The notes: a model not told the origin generated them from the sequence alone. A stretch of DNA of 43,905 nt from Neptuniibacter caesariensis (GCF_000153345.1 NZ_CH724128.1:88516-132420); one strand, 5' to 3'; positions 29,218-38,972 are shown, numbered from the stretch's first letter. Program-made: numbers and translations.

Positions 29218-29372
29218 ATCTGCAGGATTTCAGTCGTAATCAATTTAAAATGGCCGACAATTTTACTTTGAATACCTTGATATAGCTACGATTGAACCCC
29301 AACTATGAAAGAAATCAGGGTAAATCAACATTTTCGTTAATTTATCCCCTTATACCTTAAAAAAACGCAAGG

Positions 29373-29378
29373 TATACT
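29373..29378 (+). promoter_or_regulatory. Candidate -10 for yibN-grxC-secB
   Basis: TATACT lies 65 bases before the yibN ATG, within the gpmI-yibN divergent spacer. The matching -35 (TTATAC, 17 bases upstream) is poor, so this is only a candidate. Confidence 0.35.
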
Positions 29379-29442
29379 AAGCCGCTTATTGCAGACGGTT
29401 TGTATTGAATAAGCCTCAACTAAGGCCAGATTTGGATTAACA

Positions 29443-29856
29443 ATGGATCAATATATCGAGTTTATCAGCAACCACCCATTCATGGTTGCTGCATGGGTAC
29501 TCACCCTGATGATGTTTCTTATGTTTGAACGCAGCAAGGCGGGTAAAGCCGTTACGCCTGCACAAGCAACCAGCTTGATCAACAAAGAGAACGCAGTGAT
29601 CATCGACATTCGCCCGAAGAAAGAATGGGCAACAGGTCACATCACTAACGCCAAGCATATTCCTTTGTCTGATCTTGACCGTCGTATGGATGAGCTTTCC
29701 AAGTATAAGCAACGCCCTATCATTGTTGTCTGCAATTTAGGACAAGCAGCCGGTTCCGCTACTCGTAAACTCAAAGCTGCAGGCTTTGAAAATGCGGTAC
29801 GCCTATCAGGTGGCATGACAGAATGGAAAGGCCAAAGCCTACCAATTATTAAGTAA
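29443..29856 (+). CDS. yibN: Membrane-anchored rhodanese-like protein (YibN-like)
   Basis: A 137-residue protein with one N-terminal membrane helix (FMVAAWVLTLMMFLMF, about 13-28) and a rhodanese domain beginning NAVIIDIRPKKEWATGHITNAKHIPL. The active-site loop is VVCNLGQAAG with Cys97, so sulfurtransferase activity is possible. It is the usual first gene of yibN-grxC-secB, opposite gpmI; grxC follows after 8 bases. Confidence 0.92.
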   Translation: MDQYIEFISNHPFMVAAWVLTLMMFLMFERSKAGKAVTPAQATSLINKENAVIIDIRPKKEWATGHITNAKHIPLSDLDRRMDELSKYKQRPIIVVCNLGQAAGSATRKLKAAGFENAVRLSGGMTEWKGQSLPIIK

Positions 29857-29864
29857 GGTCAACG

Positions 29865-30122
29865 ATGCAGGACGTTACAATCTATACCACTGCCTGGTGC
29901 CCATTTTGCATTCGTGCCAAGATGCTACTTGATCACAAACAAATACCTTACTCTGAGATCAAAGTAGATGGCGATCCAGCCAAAAGGCAGGAGATGACCA
30001 AGTTAAGTGGCGGTCATACCGTGCCACAGATTTTTATTGGCGAAACACCGATTGGCGGCTGTGATGATATGTTTGCACTTGAACGACAGGGCAAACTTGA
30101 TGAAATGCTTAACGCCAGTTAA
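29865..30122 (+). CDS. grxC: Glutaredoxin 3
   Basis: An 85-residue dithiol glutaredoxin that reduces disulfides with glutathione. The active site CPFC is at residues 12-15, with TVPQIFIGE (cis-Pro, near 52) and GGCDDMFAL (glutathione-binding, near 64) following. The ribosome site overlaps the end of yibN by position, and secB follows 23 bases after it. Confidence 0.96.
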   Translation: MQDVTIYTTAWCPFCIRAKMLLDHKQIPYSEIKVDGDPAKRQEMTKLSGGHTVPQIFIGETPIGGCDDMFALERQGKLDEMLNAS

Positions 30123-30145
30123 AACAATTTTTATAAGGATAAATC

Positions 30146-30625
30146 ATGTCTGAGAACGAACAGAACGCAGCATCCCAGGAACAACAGGGCCCACAATTTT
30201 CTGTACAGCGCGTTTATATCAAAGATTCTTCTTTTGAATCACCAAACGCACCTGAGATTTTCATGAGCCCTTGGCAGCCAGAAGTTGGCCTGGAGATGAA
30301 TACTCAGACTAATCAGCTGGGCGACAACGCTTTTGAAGTTGTTCTGACGCTAACCGTAACCGTTAAAAACGAAGATAAAACGGCTTTCCTGGTAGAGCTG
30401 CAGCAAGCAGGTATCTTCGCGATCGCGGGCCTTGGTGAAGCTGAAATGCACCACACTCTGGGTGCATTCTGCCCAAGCATCCTGTTCCCATACGCTCGTG
30501 AAGCAATTGACAGCATGGTTACCAAAGCTAGCTTCCCAGCACTGATGCTAGCACCAGTAAACTTTGATGCGCTTTACGCTCAGCAGATGGCCCAGCAGCA
30601 AGCTGGCGAAGAAGCTCAGCACTAA
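30146..30625 (+). CDS. secB: Protein-export chaperone SecB
   Basis: Tetrameric cytosolic chaperone that holds preproteins unfolded for SecA. The 159 residues contain [22 protein letters not shown] near 17 and the hallmark [27 protein letters not shown] near 95, in the conserved SecA-binding and dimer surface. The C-terminal tail is short and polar. Last gene of yibN-grxC-secB, ended by a strong hairpin. Confidence 0.96.
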   Translation: MSENEQNAASQEQQGPQFSVQRVYIKDSSFESPNAPEIFMSPWQPEVGLEMNTQTNQLGDNAFEVVLTLTVTVKNEDKTAFLVELQQAGIFAIAGLGEAEMHHTLGAFCPSILFPYAREAIDSMVTKASFPALMLAPVNFDALYAQQMAQQQAGEEAQH

Positions 30626-30642
30626 GCAATCGCTTAGAAGGC

Positions 30643-30673
30643 AAAAAAAACGGAGCCAAGGCTCCGTTTTTTT
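30643..30673. terminator. Bidirectional terminator after secB
   Basis: CGGAGCC / GGCTCCG stem with a 2-base centre, flanked by eight A and seven T. It serves secB on plus and the M14-type peptidase gene on minus. Confidence 0.88.
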
Positions 30674-30683
30674 ATAAGCTGAA

Positions 30684-31565
30684 TTACTGATCTTGCTCCG
30701 CAGAAGCAACCTTACTACTGCCTCGCTTAGACTTATATTTAAGCCATCGCACAAGATCCGTCCACATTTTATCGATATCTCTCTTTTTCGGCATAATCCC
30801 TGCGTAGGGCAATTCGATCGTCACAACCGGAATATTCTTAACAAACCAACCATAGTTACCCAACGACCCCGGATAAGTACCTAACTGGCGTAGATGAAGC
30901 GGACCAAGTTTACGTGGAGGTTGAATACCCCCATCAAAATCCAGAATTCCATGGGGCGCATGAACCGATACAATCACACTTGGTTTATATTGCTCAATCA
31001 ATTCATAAATCACCCGACTCTCAGGCTCACTCAAAGGAGCATGACCCGGGTAATATCTTAATCGTTTTTTGGCACGCGTTTCCCAATGCTTCAAGGGCTC
31101 CGGGAATTCTGGAGCAGGAATGAAGTTACGATTCAAATCCACTTTATTTGCATTAACCCGCGTTGAACGCTTCTGAAGCAGGCCATCTGGATTCAGCACA
31201 GGTAGAAAATGCCAGTCAAATGCTCCGCTGTGGTACTTACGTAAGGTATTAAGCCATTTAAATGTAACGCTAACGCTGGAGTATTCATCACCATGAATCC
31301 CTCCGATGAATAGCACTCGAGGGGCATCCTTATTTTCAGGGCTCGCGGGAAAATGCGCTTCCAGAATAGCCTTACCATTGACCGAATAGAAACGAGGGGC
31401 AAAGTAAGTGTTACTCAAGCACTCTTTGACCGATACACTCGCCAGCTTTTTCCCTACCTGCTGGCATATTTTCGTAACATCAGGATGAGGCTCCAGCGCG
31501 TAAACCTGACTTGCACTTAAGAGGAAAATAAAGAGGAAAAACTGCTTAATCAAACGACACCACAT
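30684..31565 (-). CDS. Secreted M14-type zinc peptidase (MpaA-like)
   Basis: A 293-residue exported metallopeptidase of the M14 carboxypeptidase class, from the ATG at 31565. Upstream codons in frame lack an ATG start and the ATG gives a clean signal peptide (MWCRLIKQFFLFIFLLSASQVYA). Zinc ligands fit FIGGIHGDEYSS (HxxE) near 86 and VIVSVHAPHG (His) near 193. The substrate-binding VDLNRNF and the catalytic Glu in VVTIELPYAG near 255 are present. It resembles murein-peptide amidase MpaA and related DUF2817-like proteins; the exact substrate is inferred. Confidence 0.8.
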   Translation of the reverse strand: MWCRLIKQFFLFIFLLSASQVYALEPHPDVTKICQQVGKKLASVSVKECLSNTYFAPRFYSVNGKAILEAHFPASPENKDAPRVLFIGGIHGDEYSSVSVTFKWLNTLRKYHSGAFDWHFLPVLNPDGLLQKRSTRVNANKVDLNRNFIPAPEFPEPLKHWETRAKKRLRYYPGHAPLSEPESRVIYELIEQYKPSVIVSVHAPHGILDFDGGIQPPRKLGPLHLRQLGTYPGSLGNYGWFVKNIPVVTIELPYAGIMPKKRDIDKMWTDLVRWLKYKSKRGSSKVASAEQDQ

Positions 31566-31625
31566 ACCCAAACCGCCATTACATCCCTGCAAGACTGTTC
31601 ATTAATTAATCAAAGGGAGACGATT

Positions 31626-31958
31626 CTAACATGTTTTTAGTGAAAGGCTCTGCAGAATTTCATCTGCCCTTCCCGCCTCAATAATCGACGAGATCGAACC
31701 CGAGGGCAAAGGCACAACGCTGACTAAAGCAGAGTGAGGGATAGAGTAAGATTCTTCATTCAACTGGTCTATATGATCAGCCAACATGACGATGGGAAGC
31801 AATTGATTACGGATAGTCTGGATATTAACCTGCTGATCAGCAGCACCTAATAAAGACACCTTCCGACCCAGATGGTCTTCCAGATTCAACCTGAACAAGG
31901 CTCCATTTTGTTCAGACAAATAGGAATCCACCTGAGTAATAATCAAAGCATACTGCAT
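31626..31958 (-). CDS. Hypothetical 110-aa protein
   Basis: Not recognised. It begins MQYALIITQVDSYLSEQNGALFRLNLEDHLGRKV, with no signal peptide, membrane segment or cysteine apart from the final residue. The pattern alternates short hydrophobic strands (YALIITQV, LLPIVMLAD, HSALVSVVPL) with polar loops, suggesting a small alpha/beta domain. It lies on the minus strand 40 bases after trmL and 60 before the M14 peptidase. It could be co-transcribed with trmL. Codon and base use look like the neighbours. Confidence 0.6.
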   Translation of the reverse strand: MQYALIITQVDSYLSEQNGALFRLNLEDHLGRKVSLLGAADQQVNIQTIRNQLLPIVMLADHIDQLNEESYSIPHSALVSVVPLPSGSISSIIEAGRADEILQSLSLKTC

Positions 31959-31998
31959 TATAAAATTACCGTTTAAGCTTTATCTTAACTATAGCTGC

Positions 31999-32469
31999 TC
32001 AGACCTCAGCTGCACCAGCAAAATCCAGTTGGCGCCACGCCTCATAAACAACAATTGCGCACGCATTGGAGAGATTCAAACTTCGACTATCCGCTTTCAT
32101 CGGCATCCGTAGCCACTCACCCTGGGGTATGGTCATTCTTACCTCTTCAGGCAATCCTCTGGTTTCGGGCCCTAACAGCAAAACGTCCCCCGCTTGAAAA
32201 TCCGCTTCAACATGGGAGGTCCGACCCTTAGTCGTTAGCGCCCAAACTTTGCGCGGCTCAATTTGACTCAAACAGGTTTCGAGATCCGGATGAATCTTTA
32301 CCGCAGCAAACTCATGATAATCCAGCCCCGCACGGCGTAAACGTTTATCATCAAGCTCAAATCCCAGCGGCTCAACCAGGTGCAGATGAAAACCAGTGTT
32401 TGCGCAGAGACGAATAATATTACCGGTATTCGGTGGAATTTCAGGCTCAAAAAGCACTACATGTAACAT
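31999..32469 (-). CDS. trmL: tRNA (cytidine34-2'-O)-methyltransferase TrmL
   Basis: SPOUT-fold methyltransferase that 2'-O-methylates the wobble base of tRNA-Leu isoacceptors. The 156 residues open [26 protein letters not shown], the classic TrmL N-terminus. The trefoil-knot AdoMet site is [14 protein letters not shown] near 92 and [27 protein letters not shown] near 118-144. Normal length. Confidence 0.96.
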   Translation of the reverse strand: MLHVVLFEPEIPPNTGNIIRLCANTGFHLHLVEPLGFELDDKRLRRAGLDYHEFAAVKIHPDLETCLSQIEPRKVWALTTKGRTSHVEADFQAGDVLLLGPETRGLPEEVRMTIPQGEWLRMPMKADSRSLNLSNACAIVVYEAWRQLDFAGAAEV

Positions 32470-32537
32470 AAAAAAATTCCCACAACAGATGTTGCAGGAA
32501 TTATATAGGAAACAGGATCAGGTTAGTGAAGTTTCAG

Positions 32538-33971
32538 TCAGGCAACATCGGCCTCATCACTTTTATCATCATCCATACCTAACTCTTTAATCTTCCTAGT
32601 CAGGGTATTTCGCCCCCAGCCTAAGAGTTCGGCTGCATCACGACGTCTGCCCGCGGTATGCTTGAGCGCCGTTTCGATCATAATCTTTTCAAAAGCGGGC
32701 ACCGCAAGGTCCAGGAGTGACCGCTGACCGATCGAAAGCTGCTGATCCGCCCAGTTACGCAAAGCCTGCTCCCAGTTACTACCAGCTTCAATCTCCCCTA
32801 CGGAATCATCCATCAGCTCAGGCGGAAGATCATCAACCAGCACCTCTCTACTGGTCGCCATCACCGTCAACCAACGACAGGTATTCTCTAGCTGTCGCAC
32901 GTTACCCGGCCAGGCTAGATTACACATGTAATGCTCGGTCTCTGTACCCAGAATCTTAGGCTCTACATCCAGTTCTTCTGCAGACTTACTTAGGAAATGT
33001 CGCGCCAATCTTGGAATATCTTCACGCCGCTCTGCCAATTTAGGCAGATGCACACGAATAACATTCAAACGATGGAACAAATCCTCACGAAAACGCCCTT
33101 CAGCAACCAACTTTTCAAGATCCTGATGGGTTGCCGCAATAATTCGTACATCCACTTTAACAGCGGTATGACCGCCGACACGGTAAAACTCACTATCCGC
33201 CAATACTCGCAACAGTCGGGTCTGCGCATCCGCGGGCATGTCTCCGATCTCATCCAGAAAAAGCGTACCACCATCAGCTTGCTCAAAACGCCCTCTGCGC
33301 GCAGCCGCTGCGCCAGTAAAAGCCCCTTTCTCATGACCAAACAACTCAGATTCAATCAAATCATGAGGAATAGCCGCCATATTCAAAGGGATGAAAGGCT
33401 TTTCTCTTCGTGGACTGTGTTTATGCAGTGCATGGGCAACCAATTCTTTACCCGTACCTGACTCCCCATTAATGAGCACCGTAATATTGGATTGCGATAA
33501 ACGCCCTATTGCACGAAAAACTTCCTGCATGGCAGGCGCCTCACCAATAATTTCGGTGCTTTCCTCCATCACCTGCTCTGCGACCTGTTCACGTTGCTCT
33601 ATCGCATGTGCCAAAGCCCGCTTAGCCAAGGCAACGGCCTCATCTACATCAAAAGGTTTTGGCAGGTATTCGAAGGCACCACCCTGGTATGAAGCGACCG
33701 CAGAATCAAGATCTGAGTGGGCTGTCATAATAATAATCGGCAAACCTGGATGGGACTCCTGAATGCTTTCTAGCATTTCAAGGCCATCGGTACCCGGCAT
33801 ACGGATATCACTGATAATTGCATCAGGCGCATCACACTCCAACCTCAGCAACAACGCATCTGCGCTATCGAACACCTCTGTATTCAAACCCTCCGCGGAT
33901 AAGGCTTTTTCCAGGACCCAACGGATAGAGCGATCATCGTCGACGACCCAGATTTTACCTGACAGATTCAT
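32538..33971 (-). CDS. ntrC: Nitrogen regulator NtrC (sigma-54 activator)
   Basis: Response regulator of nitrogen starvation, 477 residues. The receiver domain (1-120) has the acidic pocket DDDRS near 11 and phospho-acceptor Asp55 in IISDIRMPG. The AAA+ domain has GESGTGKE (Walker A) near 170, EKGAFTGA (sigma-54 contact) near 215 and GGTLFLDEIGD (Walker B) near 235. The C-terminal Fis-like helix-turn-helix RRDAAELLGWGRNTLTRKIKEL is near 445-466. The start overlaps the end of ntrB by 17 bases, so they are translationally coupled. Confidence 0.97.
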   Translation of the reverse strand: MNLSGKIWVVDDDRSIRWVLEKALSAEGLNTEVFDSADALLLRLECDAPDAIISDIRMPGTDGLEMLESIQESHPGLPIIIMTAHSDLDSAVASYQGGAFEYLPKPFDVDEAVALAKRALAHAIEQREQVAEQVMEESTEIIGEAPAMQEVFRAIGRLSQSNITVLINGESGTGKELVAHALHKHSPRREKPFIPLNMAAIPHDLIESELFGHEKGAFTGAAAARRGRFEQADGGTLFLDEIGDMPADAQTRLLRVLADSEFYRVGGHTAVKVDVRIIAATHQDLEKLVAEGRFREDLFHRLNVIRVHLPKLAERREDIPRLARHFLSKSAEELDVEPKILGTETEHYMCNLAWPGNVRQLENTCRWLTVMATSREVLVDDLPPELMDDSVGEIEAGSNWEQALRNWADQQLSIGQRSLLDLAVPAFEKIMIETALKHTAGRRRDAAELLGWGRNTLTRKIKELGMDDDKSDEADVA

Positions 33972-35037
33972 GACTTATCTCCAAAGGTATGAATAGTTGA
34001 AATTTGGTTTCCCCTGGTCGGGTATCGCATTCAATTAACCCCTGATGCTGATTAATAATCGACTGCGCAATGGACAAGCCAAGCCCCGTCCCTTCAGCGC
34101 GGCCGCTGACCATCGGATAGAAAATTTTGCTAAGAATTTCATCAGGAATCCCCGGTCCGTTATCGACGATCTCTACACTACAAACCAAGCGATGTTTCTC
34201 AGCACCAAGCGTTATCTGACGAAAGGCGCGGGTTTTAATTTTTATCGTTGGCTCAGCAGTACCTGCACTCTGCATTGCCTGCATACTGTTGCGAAGAATA
34301 TTCAGCACGGCCTGAATCAACTGCTCCGCATCACCGGTAAATTCTGGAATACTCGGATCATAATCCCTTTCTAATACCACTGAACCTTTGGTTTCAGCTT
34401 CAATAAGCTGACAAACCCTTTCCAGAATGGCATGGATATTTACATCCTCCAGCTTCGGTAGTGTTCGAGGGCCCAGCAGACGATCAACTAAATTTCGGAG
34501 ACGGTCCGCTTCCTCAATAATCACACGGGTATAATCATGCAAAGCAAGATCAGGTAGCTCTCGCTCCAGCAATTGCGCTGCGCCACGAATACCACCTAAC
34601 GGATTCTTAATTTCATGCGCCATCCCCCTAACCAAAGACCGCGCTGTATCATGCTGAGTCAGAAGATCTTCCTCACGCTCAATCCGCATCAAACGATCAC
34701 GCGCTTCGATCTCAATAAGCAGCTGCCTTCCTGTTGACCAAAAAACAGGATTAATCGAGTAATCGACCGTTAACGCACTACCCGCCTGAGTCACCAAGCG
34801 TGCTTCTCGACGTGTGTAGGGATGGCCGGTTTCAAAACAGGATTGCAGGTCATCAATTCCATTCTGTTCGGGTGAAAACCACTCTGATACCGACACTTGA
34901 GAAAGGCGACGCAGACTTGCCTGCAGCAACATTTCTGCTGCGGGGTTTGCATACTCGACAGTTAAGCTACTATCCAGTAGCACGACTGCTGTAGATAGAT
35001 TCTCAAGAATCTGTTTATGAAAGTCTTTTATTGGCAT
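33955..35037 (-). CDS. ntrB: Nitrogen sensor kinase NtrB
   Basis: Soluble histidine kinase/phosphatase that controls NtrC under PII protein. The 360 residues have an N-terminal PAS-type domain (1-120), the phospho-accepting His141 in GMAHEIKNPLGGIRGAAQLL, and an ATPase domain with N box and DNGPGIPDEIL near 294 and GTGLGLSIAQSI near 317. It is downstream of glnA but behind its own spacer of about 250 bases, which holds the glnA terminator and two NtrC-like sites. Confidence 0.97.
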   Translation of the reverse strand: MPIKDFHKQILENLSTAVVLLDSSLTVEYANPAAEMLLQASLRRLSQVSVSEWFSPEQNGIDDLQSCFETGHPYTRREARLVTQAGSALTVDYSINPVFWSTGRQLLIEIEARDRLMRIEREEDLLTQHDTARSLVRGMAHEIKNPLGGIRGAAQLLERELPDLALHDYTRVIIEEADRLRNLVDRLLGPRTLPKLEDVNIHAILERVCQLIEAETKGSVVLERDYDPSIPEFTGDAEQLIQAVLNILRNSMQAMQSAGTAEPTIKIKTRAFRQITLGAEKHRLVCSVEIVDNGPGIPDEILSKIFYPMVSGRAEGTGLGLSIAQSIINQHQGLIECDTRPGETKFQLFIPLEISHESVR

Positions 35038-35168
35038 TGGCCTACACTCTGTTACTTGCCTTTACTTCTGCAAGAAGCAAACCAAGTTTTCCCCCTGCCC
35101 TAAAATGCGCATAGACAGCACAATAACTGGGCTACCTAGCATTGAGTGTAGCGGGTAAAGAACAATTG

Positions 35169-35185
35169 CGCACCAAAACAGTGCA
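35169..35185 (-). promoter_or_regulatory. NtrC-like binding site 1 upstream of ntrB
   Basis: On minus TGCACTGTTTTGGTGCG, close to the E. coli NtrC operator TGCACTATATTGGTGCA. It lies about 132 bases before the ntrB ATG, in the glnA-ntrB spacer. Confidence 0.65.
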
Positions 35186-35210
35186 TTAGGAAAAATTTAC
35201 TTAGGAAGAA

Positions 35211-35227
35211 GCACCAAAGTTAGTGCA
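35211..35227 (-). promoter_or_regulatory. NtrC-like binding site 2 upstream of ntrB
   Basis: On minus TGCACTAACTTTGGTGC, an even better match to the NtrC operator. It is spaced 42 bases (four helical turns) from site 1. The pair suggests autoregulation of ntrBC by NtrC. Confidence 0.7.
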
Positions 35228-35248
35228 CGGGTCTTTTCTAACAGAAAC

Positions 35249-35276
35249 AAAAAAGCCTCCACAAGGGAGGCTTTTT
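35249..35276 (-). terminator. Terminator after glnA
   Basis: GCCTCC / GGAGGC stem with a short loop, A-run on one side and T-run on the other, 18 bases after the glnA stop. It separates glnA from ntrBC transcription. Confidence 0.88.
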
Positions 35277-35294
35277 CATCAGAGGAATCAGGAC

Positions 35295-36701
35295 TTATAC
35301 AGAGTAGTACAGGTCAAATTCAACTGGGTGAGTAGTCATGTTAACTTTCTCAACTTCTTCACGCTTCAGCTCGATGAATGCATCCAGCATGTCGTCAGTG
35401 AATACGCCACCCTGAGTCAGGAACTCACGATCTTCTTCCAGCGCGTTCAGAGCTTCTTCCAGAGATGAAGCAACCTGTGGGATCTCAGCAGCTTCTTCAG
35501 CTGGCAGATCATACAAGTCTTTATCAGCAGCATCGCCAGGGTGGATCTTGTTCTTGATACCGTCAAGGCCAGCCATCATCAGTGCAGAGAAGCACAGGTA
35601 TGGGTTAGCAGATGGATCAGGGAAACGAGCTTCTACACGACGTGCTTTAGGGCTAGTCACGTATGGGATACGGATTGAAGCAGAACGGTTACGTGCTGAG
35701 TAAGCAAGCATAACTGGCGCTTCGAAACCTGGTACCAGACGCTTGTAAGCGTTAGTAGAAGAGTTAGTCAGAGCGTTAAGCGCTTTAGCGTGCTTGATGA
35801 TACCGCCGATGTAGTACAGAGCAGTTTCAGACATGCCTGCGTATGCATCACCAGCAAACAGGTTAACACCGTCTTTAGACAGAGACATGTGAACGTGCAT
35901 ACCAGAACCGTTGTCACCAACTAGTGGCTTAGGCATGAATGTAGCTGTTTTGCCGTAAGCGTGTGCAACGTTGTGTACACAGTACTTAAGAACCTGAACT
36001 TCGTCCGCTTTAGCAGTCAGAGTGTTAGCACCAACACCAATTTCACACTGACCAGCAGTTGCTACTTCGTGGTGGTGTACTTCAATCTCAAGATCCATTG
36101 CTTCCATCGCGTCACACATAGCGCCACGCAGGTCATGCAAAGAATCAATTGGTGGTACTGGGAAGTAACCGCCTTTAACGCGTGGACGGTGACCCGTGTT
36201 ACCACCTTCGATCTTGTGGCTAGAAGCCCAAGATGCTTCTTCAGAAGCGATTGTGTAACCGCAACCAGAGATGTCTGCGTGCCATTTAACTTCGTCAAAT
36301 ACGAAGAACTCTGGCTCAGGACCAAACATAGCAGTGTCAGCAATACCTGTAGATTTCAGGTACTCTTCAGCACGCTTAGCTACAGAACGTGGATCACGCT
36401 CGTAACCCTGGCCTGTTGCTGGCTCAACGATGTTACAACGAACGATTACAGTTGTTGCTTCAGAGAATGGATCCAGCAGAGATGCACTGTCGTCCGGCAT
36501 AAGAATCATGTCGGAGTCATTAATACCTTTCCAACCAGAGATGGATGAACCATCAAACATTTTACCTTCTTCAAAGAAGTCATCGCCCATGTCGGAAACA
36601 GGGATAGTTACGTGCTGCTCTTTACCGTGAGAATCGGTGAAACGCAGGTCGATCCACTTAGCGTTGCTTTCTTTGATCAGATTCAGAGTCTTCTCTGACA
36701 T
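35295..36701 (-). CDS. glnA: Glutamine synthetase, type I
   Basis: Makes glutamine from glutamate, ammonia and ATP; dodecameric type I-beta enzyme of 468 residues. Family motifs: [17 protein letters not shown] near 50, [12 protein letters not shown] near 127, [11 protein letters not shown] near 264, and [10 protein letters not shown] near 396 with the Tyr that is adenylylated in enterics, so AMP modification is expected. The start has a GGAGAAA ribosome site. The gene has an excellent sigma-54 promoter with NtrC-type sites upstream, matching nitrogen control. Confidence 0.98.
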   Translation of the reverse strand: MSEKTLNLIKESNAKWIDLRFTDSHGKEQHVTIPVSDMGDDFFEEGKMFDGSSISGWKGINDSDMILMPDDSASLLDPFSEATTVIVRCNIVEPATGQGYERDPRSVAKRAEEYLKSTGIADTAMFGPEPEFFVFDEVKWHADISGCGYTIASEEASWASSHKIEGGNTGHRPRVKGGYFPVPPIDSLHDLRGAMCDAMEAMDLEIEVHHHEVATAGQCEIGVGANTLTAKADEVQVLKYCVHNVAHAYGKTATFMPKPLVGDNGSGMHVHMSLSKDGVNLFAGDAYAGMSETALYYIGGIIKHAKALNALTNSSTNAYKRLVPGFEAPVMLAYSARNRSASIRIPYVTSPKARRVEARFPDPSANPYLCFSALMMAGLDGIKNKIHPGDAADKDLYDLPAEEAAEIPQVASSLEEALNALEEDREFLTQGGVFTDDMLDAFIELKREEVEKVNMTTHPVEFDLYYSV

Positions 36702-36728
36702 GTGACTTTCTCCACTTTGTAATTGTTC

Positions 36729-36748
36729 AGGCTGAATTGATTCAGCCT
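36729..36748. repeat. 9-bp inverted repeat in the glnA leader
   Basis: AGGCTGAAT and ATTCAGCCT flank two bases, between the predicted sigma-54 start (near 36773) and the ribosome site. In RNA it would be a stable hairpin about 28 bases before the ATG. Role unknown. Confidence 0.5.
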
Positions 36749-36783
36749 TGAGAAATCAGAATTTATAATCGGTGATACAGATA

Positions 36784-36800
36784 AGCAACTAGCGTGCCAA
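36784..36800 (-). promoter_or_regulatory. Sigma-54 promoter of glnA
   Basis: On minus TTGGCACGCTAGTTGCT contains the invariant GG (-24) and GC (-12) with correct 10-base spacing: TGGCAC-N5-TTGCT against consensus TGGCAC-N5-TTGCA. The start would be near 36773, a leader of about 72 nt. Confidence 0.85.
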
Positions 36801-36862
36801 GACATTTTCATGGGTAACGCCCTGTATTTATAAGGCCTTGCTGCATTTGTACCTGCACCAGA

Positions 36863-36910
36863 TGCACCAAAATAGAGCAAAACAACTCATTAATGCACCA
36901 AAATAGAGCA
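36863..36910 (-). promoter_or_regulatory. Two direct-repeat NtrC-type half-symmetric sites upstream of glnA
   Basis: TGCACCAAAATAGAGCA occurs twice, at 36863-36879 and 36894-36910, exactly 31 bases apart (three helical turns), about 65-110 bases upstream of the -24 element. The first half matches the NtrC operator well, the second half less so. A weaker TGCACTACAGCG lies at about 36936. The rest of the 450-base glnA-typA spacer shows no gene. Confidence 0.65.
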
Positions 36911-37150
36911 AAAGACTGTAAATCACGCGGTCTTGTGCACTACAGCGCTACAATCATACTCCAACGCTGTTGCAAAAACCTCTCAAAAATAGCCCTAATT
37001 CGTCTATATAGCCACTCAGATCAACACCCTTTTTACCAGGCAAAACCGTGCAATAAATAAAAGCATCTATTTGGTTAAAAAATATGCAGTATTTTCTCTA
37101 CAAACACGTATAATTCCGCATTCGCAAAAATATCTCGCAGGTATACACAC

Positions 37151-38962
37151 GTGATCGAAAACCTAAGAAACATCGCCATTATCGCGCACGTTGACCATGG
37201 TAAAACAACCCTGGTTGATAAGCTTCTGCAGCAATCCGGCACATTAGGCCGCCGTGATGAAGGCACAGAGCGCATCATGGACTCCAACGACCAGGAGAAA
37301 GAACGAGGCATTACCATTCTGGCAAAGAACACTGCCATCAAATGGAATGACTACCGTATCAATATCGTTGACACTCCTGGACACGCTGACTTTGGCGGTG
37401 AAGTAGAACGCGTTCTATCCATGGTTGATTGTGTATGCTTGCTGGTTGACGCTGTAGACGGCCCGATGCCGCAAACACGCTTTGTAACTCAGAAAGCTTT
37501 TGATCAGGGCCTTCGCCCGATCGTTGTAATCAACAAAATTGACCGTCCAGGCGCACGCCCGGATTGGGTTATCGATCAGGTATTCGATCTGTTCGACAGC
37601 CTGGGTGCAACAGATGAGCAACTGGATTTCCCTATCGTTTACGCATCTGCACTAAACGGTATTGCGGGTCTTGACCCAGAAGAGATGGCTGAAGACATGA
37701 CACCGCTGTTTGAAGCAGTGGTTGAGCACGTAGAGCCACCAAAAGTTGACGTAGACGGCCCACTTCAGATGCAGGTTTCTGCACTGGATTATAACAGCTA
37801 CCTGGGCGTTATCGGTGTAGGCCGTGTAACACGCGGCACAATCAACACCAATACTCAGGTTAAAGTTATCGACCGTGAAGGCGCTGTTCGTAGTGGCCGA
37901 GTGCTGAAGATCATGGGCTACCACGGTCTTGAGCGAGTTGATGTAGAAAGCGCAACAGCAGGCGATATTATCTGTGTAACAGGTATTGATGCCCTAAACA
38001 TCTCCGATACCCTGTGTGATCCGGATAATGTTGAGGCACTGCCTGCACTGAGTGTTGATGAACCAACTGTATCCATGACATTCCAGGTGAATGACTCTCC
38101 TTTCGCAGGCCAGGATGGAAAATTCGTTACCAGCCGCAACATTAAAGAGCGCCTAGATCGCGAACTTATCCACAACGTTGCACTGCGCGTTGAAGAAGGC
38201 GAAACCCCTGAGAAATTCAAAGTATCAGGCCGTGGTGAACTTCACCTGTCTGTACTGATCGAAACAATGCGTCGTGAAGGCTTCGAGCTGGGTGTATCTC
38301 GTCCTGAAGTAATTCAGAAAGAGATTGATGGCGAAATCCAGGAGCCTTACGAACTGGTAATGATCGACGTTGAAGACGAACACCAGGGCTCAGTTATTGA
38401 AGAGCTGGGTAAACGTAAAGGCGACATGACAAACATGGAAGTAGATGGGAAAGGCCGTGTACGCCTGACGTTCATGATCCCTTCTCGCGGTCTGATCGGC
38501 TTCCGTTCACTCTTCCTGACCATGACCTCTGGCACTGGTATCATGACCTCCATCTTCGACCATTACGGTCCGGTGAAGGAAGGTGATGTTGTAAGCCGTA
38601 TCAATGGTGTATTGGTATCGATGGTAACAGGTAAAGCACTAGGTTATGCACTTTGGAACCTTCAGGATCGCGGCCGTCTGGCTATCGACCCTAACGTAGA
38701 AGTCTATGAAGGTATGATTCTGGGTATTCACAGCCGTAACAATGACCTTGCGGTTAACCCAACCAAAGGTAAGCAACTGACTAACGTCCGTGCGTCTGGC
38801 TCAGATGAAAACATTCAGCTAACGCCACCTGTTCGCTTCACACTGGAACAGGCACTGGACTTCATCGAAGACGATGAACTGGTAGAAGTAACACCTAACT
38901 TCATTCGCTTGCGTAAGAAGCTTCTTAAAGAGAATGAGCGTAAGCGCGCTAAGAACAAGTAA
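37151..38962 (+). CDS. typA: Ribosome-associated GTPase TypA/BipA
   Basis: Translational GTPase of the EF-G class acting in 50S assembly and stress adaptation. The 603 residues begin [25 protein letters not shown] (G1); [12 protein letters not shown] (G3) is near 74 and [11 protein letters not shown] (G4) near 128. EF-G-like domains III and V and the BipA-specific C-terminal domain follow. The start is GTG, fixed by homology to E. coli MIENLRN; the ribosome site is weak. It is divergent from glnA and ended by its own terminator. Confidence 0.97.
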   Translation: MIENLRNIAIIAHVDHGKTTLVDKLLQQSGTLGRRDEGTERIMDSNDQEKERGITILAKNTAIKWNDYRINIVDTPGHADFGGEVERVLSMVDCVCLLVDAVDGPMPQTRFVTQKAFDQGLRPIVVINKIDRPGARPDWVIDQVFDLFDSLGATDEQLDFPIVYASALNGIAGLDPEEMAEDMTPLFEAVVEHVEPPKVDVDGPLQMQVSALDYNSYLGVIGVGRVTRGTINTNTQVKVIDREGAVRSGRVLKIMGYHGLERVDVESATAGDIICVTGIDALNISDTLCDPDNVEALPALSVDEPTVSMTFQVNDSPFAGQDGKFVTSRNIKERLDRELIHNVALRVEEGETPEKFKVSGRGELHLSVLIETMRREGFELGVSRPEVIQKEIDGEIQEPYELVMIDVEDEHQGSVIEELGKRKGDMTNMEVDGKGRVRLTFMIPSRGLIGFRSLFLTMTSGTGIMTSIFDHYGPVKEGDVVSRINGVLVSMVTGKALGYALWNLQDRGRLAIDPNVEVYEGMILGIHSRNNDLAVNPTKGKQLTNVRASGSDENIQLTPPVRFTLEQALDFIEDDELVEVTPNFIRLRKKLLKENERKRAKNK

Positions 38963-38972
38963 AGCTCTTTAC

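Noticed and set aside
35961-36548. Plus-strand 195-aa ORF inside glnA
   Set aside because: Shadow of the glnA codon pattern; Cys/Thr/Val-rich translation with no domain.
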